Positions 55,783 to 64,000 of a stretch of DNA of 64,000 nucleotides are shown here, in pieces. How positions within the stretch are numbered: position 1 is the first letter of the stretch; each line of letters starts with the position of its first letter. The stretch is from Zanthoxylum bungeanum. Taxonomy: Eukaryota; Streptophyta; Magnoliopsida; Sapindales; Rutaceae. The notes beneath the pieces were generated by a model, which did not search any database, was not told the DNA's origin, and was given only the letters and a program-made list of their open reading frames with translations. Made by a program: the position numbers and the translations under genes. The stretch lies in contig SKCR01038873.1 in assembly GCA_019454045.1 (NCBI GenBank), positions 186,001 to 250,000 of the forward strand. The letters run 5' to 3'.

Positions 55783-57622
55783 TATTCATAATCTTCTGTT
55801 ACATATTTTATAATAATAATATATGTTTAAGATTTAATTATATTTAAACATTATTAAATAATTATCAATCATACACTTTCAATACAAAGTTAAGCTCACC
55901 AAATACAAGTCGAAATTAATTAGTTAATTATTGCACATGAGCTAGCGGCTGCTTCCACCGGCTACCGGCAGTGTGATTGAATGGGTGCAGAGATTCCAAA
56001 TGATAGAAGCCGCCGTCGCAAATACCAAATAGAAAGAGCTGCAGTCTGCATTTTAGTCTATACCCATATAGTCAGTAATTGCATGTACAATGTATATAAT
56101 CATGATACCAAGATTCTGAAAAAATTAAAATAAAATAAAATAACAATAAATTGTCTCAGTGGTAAGGACATTAGACCTGATTATTTTGTATCATCTCAAG
56201 TTTAATGTTCGAATCTCATTATATACATTTTCTTGAGTTCATGCCCCATGGTGTAAAAAACTAGCGATTTACCCTGATTTATGTTGGAAAACTTTTGAGG
56301 GCACGGAGCACAGGTTCCGAGGATTAATCGAGGTACGCGTAAATTGGCTCGGATATCTCGATTATAAAAAAAAAAGATTATAAAAAAGGTGAACTCAATT
56401 TCACTATCATACTCTTTACTTTTTTTAACCACATATTAATAGAAAAAAAAAGAAGTTTTCCTATATTTTTAGAAAAATTGATTCCGTCATTCTCAATTTA
56501 AATATTCAGATTGTATCATCATAGAATTAATTTTTAAAATTTGATTCATTCTAGACTCAAGATATATCGATTGCATTCACAATAAGCTAATCCTCACATG
56601 TCACATACTTTTATTTGGAAGAGAGAGAAAAAATTGTGTTATTAAAAATCTAATTCTTGACTTGTATCCCATATTAATCGGTAAAAGAGAATTACTTAGA
56701 TTTATAAGGACGATAACTAAGTCTATTTATCCAATAGAATAATCTTTTGGGTTATCAATAAATGATATCAGAATCAAACTCTAATAATCGGAATATGATA
56801 ATGAACATAATTCAGAAATGAAATGACCGTTATCTAATGATGATATAGTCCCAAAAGAAAATTTGTGTCCCACATTAGTTGTAATTGTAAGAGAGAGTAT
56901 GGTCTTACTAGATATCCAAAATCCAATATTCATTGTCCATTATTTTATGTTTCTGAGTGCAAGTTGAAATCATAAGCTCCTACAGAGAAATTAGATCCAG
57001 AGAAAGATGTTTGGCTTATTCCATTAAATAATTAATTGATTAAAGGTTTTGTGGACAGAAGAACCATATGCTTTCTCTCTTTCTTTCCATAACGCATGGT
57101 CTCCCTTTTACGATATTTGTTTATTTATTATGATTAAAAAAAAAAAAAAAAAAAGTACGGTCGTGGCCTCATTCAATATTTGTTGAAAAATCTTCTTTTT
57201 GTTTCCCATGACGTGGCTCATTCCCATTTGCCAATTTTATCAACCTACAGCTTTACAAATGTCCGATTTTTAAAAAACTATTCCTCGTGCCCTTTTTAAA
57301 AGAGAGTTGTTCATAGAATGTTTTTACTTTTTTAAAGAGGAAAAAATTTTGGATTTAGAATAATAATAATAATAACGATAAAGCAGCCAGTTCTTTCTCC
57401 CATTGATTTCTGAGTGTATGCGATGACATATAATAAACACAATTTTTATATTAAAAAATGGTGAATTGAGTAATGGTCTAAAAATACGGAAATATAAATT
57501 ATTTTCAATTTTACGCTACTAAGCTAGTAGCTTTACTAATTAAGTTTATTAATCAATTTCTCAATCACAAGCTATGCTAAATAATAAGGAAAAATAATAT
57601 TAAGCTTGCGATAAACTTAAGA
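55783..57622. other. AT-rich spacer with one SINE-like sequence
   Basis: No recognisable gene. Contains the SINE-like element at 56145-56385. At 56650-56900 there is sequence with CCCATATTAATCGG and GTGTCCCACATTAGT phrases resembling decayed LTR pieces. An A run lies at 57127-57152. Confidence 0.55.
56145..56385 (+). repeat. tRNA-derived SINE
   Basis: GTCTCAGTGGTAAGGAC is a good A box and AATGTTCGAATCTC a good B box about 40 bp later. A non-tRNA body follows with GGGCACGGAGCACAGG and GCTCGGATATCTCGATTATAAA, then an A-rich tail at about 56367-56377. This order (tRNA-like head, body, tail) fits plant SINEs. Flanking duplications are unclear because of AT-rich surroundings. Confidence 0.6.
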
Positions 57623-57627
57623 GATAC

Positions 57628-58609
57628 TGTTAGAGAAATTGACACTAGTGTTTTATAGTGATTCTATTACAATTTATTTGTTTACTGTGTTCTTACAATC
57701 GATTTTGAACAAGCAGTAAACCGAAAAGAAAATAAACAACAGTGATACAATTAACAACAGTAAACAGAATAATAAAACAGAGGACAATTGACAGGAGCAA
57801 TAAAGCAATGAAGAATTCTGAGGCTTGTTGAAGGGGACAACAATCTCCTTAACACAAATTCGCCCCCTACCGAAGGTGCAGTAGAACTTGAGACGCCTGT
57901 TTCCCAGGATGCAACGGAAACAAAAGTATGGGCACCACCAATCTTGTTCCAACGAACCACAAAGTGTTTTGAACTTCCCCAAAAATATTTTCGAAATTCT
58001 AGTATTTTCGTTGTGTGTACTGTGTGTGGTTCATCAAAAAACGAAAAACACTTTCTTATTAAAAGAAATTATAATGCCAATTAAATCTCATCAATGGGAG
58101 GCTTTTCACTTGTTGTAACCATCAAACTAATTAAATTAGTTGTTATGGAATTCAAAAGGTTTGGAAAAAATAAATAAAGAGACATCCAAAAATTGGCTAG
58201 GCCGGGCCTGCACATTTTGGTCCGACATACGTGTACGCAGGACACGCGGGTGCACACGAGCCAAGCTTGATTCAGATTTGATTTGCACCCCCCCGGCGCC
58301 GCACGTAGAGAGAGCCTCTATCCTTATAACTCTTACCCATCTACATATGAGCAATCATATATAAGCATAATATTCACTCTATAGCTTTCCCATATGGACA
58401 AGCTTACTTTTCTTTATTTTCCAACACCAATGGGTGAAATTTGAGCAACAATTTCTCATTCACCCAAGCACCATTTTAAGCATATGAATATACCATTTCG
58501 AAGTACTCACGGAGGAGTATCCGAATCATTCAATAACAACCACTAACACGAAGTGGACCATGCTTAAAATTGAGCCTCAAAATGCTTATGCATAAGCATT
58601 TTTCCAACA
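57628..58609 (-). repeat. Copia-2 3' LTR
   Basis: 982 bp. On the - strand it starts TGTTGGAAAAATGCTTATGC after TGGGGGAT and ends CAATTTCTCTAACA. It shares the TATATATAAGC-region (58358-58368 on the + strand) and the GTGCACCCGCGTG-type block with copia-1. Confidence 0.82.
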
Positions 58610-59216
58610 ATCCCCCACATGAATGAAATTGGCGAAAAACGTCGAATAAAATTATATTATATAAAACATTTTATTTTGACCTAGAAGAGTTCAACGGTTC
58701 AACACCTGCATAGGATAGGTAGGCCTCAGCCTTTGAACCTTCCCTTGTGAAAATATATCTCATTTACTGGCTGACAGTGGATGCGATGTCATTGAACTGT
58801 ACAGCCGTTCATGTAAATGGAGAACATATATCACACAGATGTTTTACCTAACACATCTGAGTTCTCATTGTTATGCTCATTTTGGCCATGAACATCAACC
58901 TGGTTCTGCAAGAGTTTCTAAGAATTGTGCCCCGTACAATTCCCTTTGAAGCGGCCCCACTTCTCTCTCACATAGGTGATTTCTTATTTAAGAGCATCTC
59001 GTAATACTCTGCTCGGATTTCCGACGCATAAGAATCATAAAAAGCCTTGCTTAACCTCAATCCATACGAGCATCACTATTTCATTTCACCATAGGAATGG
59101 ACTAGAGGGTAAACCCCCCACAGTGAACCAATTATGTCTTTTACGAGTAGGTTGTCCCATTGAACCTAGATCTTGGGATCTCCAGTCAACAAGGTTGGGT
59201 TTCCTTCGTAATAAAC

Positions 59217-59368
59217 ATTTATCTAATGGGGTTAGTCCCATTCCCCTCGATGATTTCACAACCAACTCTCTATTTAACCCTTTGGTTAGCGGATCCGCAA
59301 TGTTATCCTTTGACTTTACATAGTCAATCGAAATAACTCCAGTAGAGAGTAATTGTCTAACGGTATTG

Positions 59369-59409
<41 letters not shown>

Positions 59410-62400
59410 GTTATGTGCCCTTCCAATTGCAGATTGACTATCGCAATGAATGCAAATTGCTGGCACTGGCTTTGGCCAACTTGGAATATCCTCTAGAAAA
59501 TTCGAAGCCATTCTGCTTCTTCAGCACACTTGTCTAATGCAATGAATTCTGATTCCATTGTAGATCTGGCTATCACGGTCTGTTTGGAGGATTTCCATGA
59601 TATAGCTGCACCTGCTAGTGTAAAACATAGCCACTGGTAGACTTTGAGTCTTTCATGTCAGATATCCAATTAGCATCACTGTATCCTTCGACTACAGCTG
59701 GATATCTATGATAGTGCAACCCATAATTACGAGTAAAACGTAAGTACCTAAGTACTCTCACTATTGCTTTCCAGTGATCAACCCCTGGATTACTCGTATA
59801 TCTGCTAAGCTTGTTTTACTGTACAGGCTATATCAGGTCTTGTACAACTCGATAGATACATCAAACTCCCAATCACTCTAGAGTATTCTACTTGAGATAT
59901 ACCATCTCCCCTATTATTCGATAGGTGTAGACTCACATCTAAAGGAGTTCTAGCCACAGCAGAATCATCATTGTTGAATTTACCAAGAATCTTGTCCACA
60001 TAGTGTGACTGATCAAGAATAAGTCATAAGGACTTCTCGAGACCTTATTCCCAGAATGACATCTGCTAGACCCATGTCTTTCATGTCAACTTGGATTTCA
60101 GCATATTCTTGGTAGATTTCACCATTTTAACATTACTCCCGACAATCAATATGCCATCAACGTAGAGACATAAAATGACATAGCCAACTTCTGTCTCTCT
60201 GACATAAATGCATTTATCACACTCATTGATTTTGAAACCATTTGCTAACATGGTGTCATCAAACTTTTTATGCCACTGTTTCGGAGCTTGTTTTAATCCA
60301 TACAAGGATTTAACCAACTTACAGACTTTTTTCTTGTCCTGGAGCTACAAAGCCTTCAGGTTGTTCCATGTAAATTTCTTCATCTAAATCTCCATTTAGA
60401 AAGGCTGTTTTCACATCCATCTGATGTACCTCAAGATTGCGCAAAGCTGCAATCGCTATTATCATCCTTATGGAATTTATTCTCGTTACAGGAGAATAAG
60501 TATCAAAGTAATCAAGACCTTCACGTTGTCTGTAACCTTTAATTACAAGTCTTGCTTTGTACTTGTCAATTGATCCATCTGCCTTCATTTTCTTCTTGAA
60601 AATCCACTTGGATCCTAAAGGTTTACATCCTGAAGGAAGATCCACTAACTCCCAGGTGTGATTTTGTAAGATGGATTCAATTTCACTATTGATGGCATCT
60701 TTCCACAAAGCACCATCAGCTGACCTTACAGCTTCGTTATAGCTTTGAGGATCATTTTCTAGCAAAATGTCAAAAAATCTGGACCAAATGATTTTTCCGT
60801 TCTAGCTATTTTGCTACGTCTTGGTTCAAGTTCAACAACTTGTTGATCCTCCGGAACATTTATTTGTTCTCGGTCCTGACTATCTTCAATGATAGTCTCA
60901 TGTACCCGTTTGTGTACATTCGAATTCGAATTAGTTTTACAAGGAAAAACGTGTTCGAAAAGGATGCATTCCTCGACTCCATTATCGTATTCTTGTGAAT
61001 ATCTGGTATATTAGACTCATGCACAAGAAATCGATAAGCATTACTGTTATGCGCATATCCTATGAAAATACAATCAACAATTTTTGGTCATATCTTCACC
61101 TTTTTATGTGGAGGAATAACTACCTTGGCAAGACACCCCCACACTCGTAGAAATTTGTAGGAAGGTGCTATTCATTTCCACATCTCATAAGGAGTTTTCC
61201 CTGCATCTTTCCGTGGTACCTTATTTAAAAGGTAATTAGCTGATAAAACAGCTTCTCCCCACATATTCTGAGGTAAGCCAGAGCTGATTAACATAGCGTT
61301 CATCATCTCTTTCAAGGTACGATTCTTCCGTTCTGCAATCCCATTGGATTGAGGTGAATAAGGAGCTGTGGTTGATGTATGATTCCATTTTGTTCACAAA
61401 GTGATTCAAAAGGGAAAACATACTCACCACCACGATCACTTCTCAACTCCTTAATTCTTTTGTTCAGTTGATTCTCAACTTCATTCTTATAGAGAACAAA
61501 TTTCTCTATAGCTTCGTCCTTGCTTTTCATCAAATACACATAGCAAAATCTAGTGCAATCATCAATAAAGGTAATAAAATATTTATTACCGCCTCTCGAT
61601 TGTATTGAATTAAAATCACATACATCGGTATGAATAAGTCAAGTGTTTCGGAGTTTTTCTTTCAATACTATGAAAAGATGATCTAGTTAGTTTTCCCTCA
61701 ACACAAGTATCACACTTATGTTTGTTATCAATTTTAAAATTGGAATGTGGTTCATGTTAATTAATTTCCGTAATAAATTAAATTAACATGTCCTAATCTA
61801 CCATGCCATAGATTAGAGTACTCAACAATATAAGCAGAAGAACTAGCTTTATTGATATTCTTAGGTTTAAAACCATTACATTGAGCTTAAGAGCCCATCA
61901 GCTACATACCCTTTTCCCACATACATCCCATTTTTAGTTAAAACTACTTTATCAGACTCGAACACCATCCGGAATCCATGCTTGTTCAGAAGTGATCCAG
62001 ACACAAGATTCTTCCGTATTTCTGGTACATACAGAACGTTGTTCAAAGTCAACTCTTTCCCAGAGGTCATCTTCAGAATCACCTTGCCTTGACCTTCAAT
62101 CTCAGATGTTGCTGAATTTCCCATGTATAATTTTTCCCCATTACCAGTAGGCTAAAATGAAGAAAACATGCTCTTGTCCGAGCACACATGTCGAGTGGCA
62201 CCAGTGTCAATCCACCACTCTCTTGGGTTAGAACCCACCAGATTCACCTCAGAAACCACAGCTGAAAGGTTAATGTCTGAAACATCTTGAGTCATGTTTT
62301 CCATCACATTAGCCTCTTGATTCTTTTTCTTCTTCGGCAGTCTGCACTCAGAAGACTTGTGACCCATTTTGTCACAATTGAAGCATTTTCCTTGAAATTT

Positions 62401-63345
62401 GGATTTCTTGGAAACTCCTCCTTGAGGGCCCATCTTTGACCATTTTTTCTTGAGGTTCTTGTTCTTATGGCCATGTTCAACAACATTTACTTTGGCCTCA
62501 TGAGTTATCCCCTCTTGTCAGATACTCTGTAATCTTCCTCAATTCTAAGCTTAAGAACCAAGTCTTCAATGCTCATTTCTTTTCGCTTATGCTTTAGATA
62601 ATTCTTGAAATCTTTCCAACCAGGTGGTAGTTTTTCAATTATCGAGGCTACTTGGAATGTTTCACTTAAAACCATCCCCTCAGCATGAATTTCGCTAGAA
62701 TAATTTGCAATTCTTGTACTTGACTTAACACAGTTTTGGAATCAATCATCTATAAAATCTAGGAAACGGCCTACGACAAATTTCTTAGTACCAGCATCAT
62801 CAGTTTTATATTTTCGGTCTAAAGATTCCCAAAGCCCTTTTGTTGTTTTCATCCGGCATACACACTGTACAAGGAATCACTCAGCCCATTCAGCACATAA
62901 TTCATACATAGGAATTCCGAATGTTTCCAAGCATCGATCGCACTGATCACTTGGATATCAATCTCACCCTCCACGGGTTCAGGAGCATCTTCCTTTAGAA
63001 ACCTCGCAAGGTTCAACGTGGTCAAGTAGAAAAATATTTTCTGTTGCCACCGTTTAAAATTCTGTCCACTGAATTTTTCAGGTTTTTCTGCCTGCAGGGA
63101 TTGACATGGCTCACATGTCCAACAGGTTGTCTAGCCACAGAGGCAGTAACACCTTGGCCAGCCACAGCGGCTGCCATATTAAGCCCAGAGGCTGAAGCAA
63201 GTTGGCCAGCCGAAGAGGCTGCCACTGCACTTTGGCCAGCCACGGGGGCTGCCACAATATTCTGGCCAGCCGAAGAGGCTGCCATAGCCATATGGCCAGC
63301 CACAGGGGCTGCCACAACATCTACTGTGTTTGGACTGTTTTCCAT
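59217..63345 (-). pseudogene. Copia-2 gag-pol polyprotein, broken
   Basis: The gag ATG is at 63345. The N-terminus carries ten-residue Ala/Gly-rich repeats before the UBN2-type Gag (LTTLNLARFLKEDAPEPVEG near 63000). Next come a zinc knuckle CFNCDKMGHKSSEC (about 62380), protease WWIDTGATRH (about 62200) with the active-site DTGA kept, and the pre-integrase linker [18 protein letters not shown]. Integrase remnants include ELRSDRGGEY (about 61440). RVT_2 has KARLVIKGYRQREGLDYFD and HQMDVKTAFLNGDLDEEIYM. The catalytic box reads YVDG (about 60160), so the second Asp is lost. RNase H includes IHCDSQS and DNIADPLTKGL. Many frameshifts and stops; less decayed than copia-1 but not functional. Confidence 0.85.
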
Positions 63346-63375
63346 ATCCACAGAGTTGAATCTTGTTTTAAGACT

Positions 63376-64000
63376 ATTACAATTTATTTGTTTACTGTGT
63401 TCTTACAATCGATTTTGAACAAGCAGTAACCGAAAAGAAAATAAACAACAGTGATACAATTAACAACAGTAAACAGAAATAATAAAACAGAGGACAATTG
63501 ACAGGAGCAGTAAAGCAATGAAGAATTCCGAGGCTGTTTGAAGGGGACAACAATCTCCTTAAAACAAATTCGCCCCTACCGAAGGTGCAGTAGAACTTGA
63601 GACGCTTGTTCCCTAGGATGCAACGGAAACAACAAGTATGGGCACCACCAATCTTGTTTCCAACGAACCACAAAGTGTTTTGAACTCCCCCAAAATATTT
63701 CGAAATTCTAGTATTTTCCTTGTGTGTACTGTGTGTGTGTTCATCAAAAAACGAAAAACACTTCCTTATTAAAAGAAATTATAATGCCAATTAAATCTCA
63801 TCAATGTGAGGCTTTTCACTTGTTGTAACCATCAAACTAATTAAATTAGTTGTTATGGAATTCAAAAGGTTTGGAAAAAATAAATAAAGAGACATCCAAA
63901 AATTGGCTAGGCCGGGCCTGCACATTTTGGTCCGACATTCGTGTACGCAGGACACTCGGGTGCACACGAGCCAAGCTTGATTCGGATTTGATTTGCACCC
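63376..64000 (-). repeat. Copia-2 5' LTR (partial, cut by window end)
   Basis: Matches 57661-58285 closely. At the internal border the last ~40 bp seen in the 3' LTR (after TTGTAATAG) are missing, and no TGGTATCAGAG-type primer-binding site follows. The U5 end and primer-binding site therefore seem deleted. Confidence 0.8.

Larger units (their letters stand above)
57628..64000 (-). mobile_element. Copia-2: Ty1/copia retrotransposon, runs off right edge
   Basis: Reverse-strand relative of copia-1. The 3' LTR is 57628-58609 (on + strand TGTTAGAGAAA to TTTTCCAACA), the internal region 58610-63375, and the 5' LTR 63376 to beyond 64000. It contains gag, protease, integrase, reverse transcriptase and RNase H remnants in order. 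The 5-bp flank outside the 3' LTR is GATAC (57623-57627); its partner lies outside the window. Confidence 0.85.

Overview
This is a stretch of plant nuclear genome, most likely from a eudicot, made almost entirely of nested transposable elements. The evidence is Ty1/copia and Ty3/gypsy LTR retrotransposons with plant-type gag/pol motifs, a CACTA DNA transposon with plant tnp2, DUF4216 and Transposase_24 families, a hAT-type MITE, tRNA-derived SINE-like sequences and AT-rich spacers. I found no convincing host gene, rRNA gene, functional tRNA or CRISPR array. Apart from one gag frame, all recognisable proteins are transposon proteins broken by stops, frameshifts, deletions or insertions.

Layout. 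(1) 1-17333: a large-LTR, gag-only, gypsy-like element on the + strand. Its 5' LTR is cut by the window edge. Its 3' LTR (5232-6606 and 15925-17333) is split by a complete sister element on the - strand (6607-15924) with a perfect CATAC target-site duplication. (2) 17334-22094: the 3' part of a decayed copia element (copia-1), into whose coding frame element (1) jumped. (3) 23909-30894: a full-length CACTA element with AGT duplications, a broken tnp2 gene, a five-coding-exon Transposase_24 gene with one stop, and three arrays of a TTTAGCGTCGA motif. (4) 31137-31230: a perfect 43-bp-arm hairpin. (5) 36279-41448: copia-3, flanked by GTTGG duplications, with its 5' LTR mostly deleted and a 441-bp hAT MITE in RNase H. 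(6) 47680-55782: a second, unrelated gag-only gypsy element with 0.8-kb LTRs, four tandem-repeat arrays downstream of gag, and a 2.58-kb solo LTR of family (1) inside gag. (7) 57628-64000: copia-2, the - strand relative of copia-1, running off the right edge.

Order of events read from the nesting: copia-1, then the outer large-LTR element inside it, then the inner one inside that. Separately, the gag-only element (6) was hit by a large-LTR element that later collapsed to a solo LTR. No element looks autonomous. The gag-only families would need pol from elsewhere, and the CACTA element would need an intact tnp2 in trans. The most interesting signals are the internal regulatory-like motif array in the CACTA element, a compensated motif pair inside it, the perfect hairpin, the mosaic LTRs of the outer element, and the hairpin-forming tandem arrays of the gag-only element.
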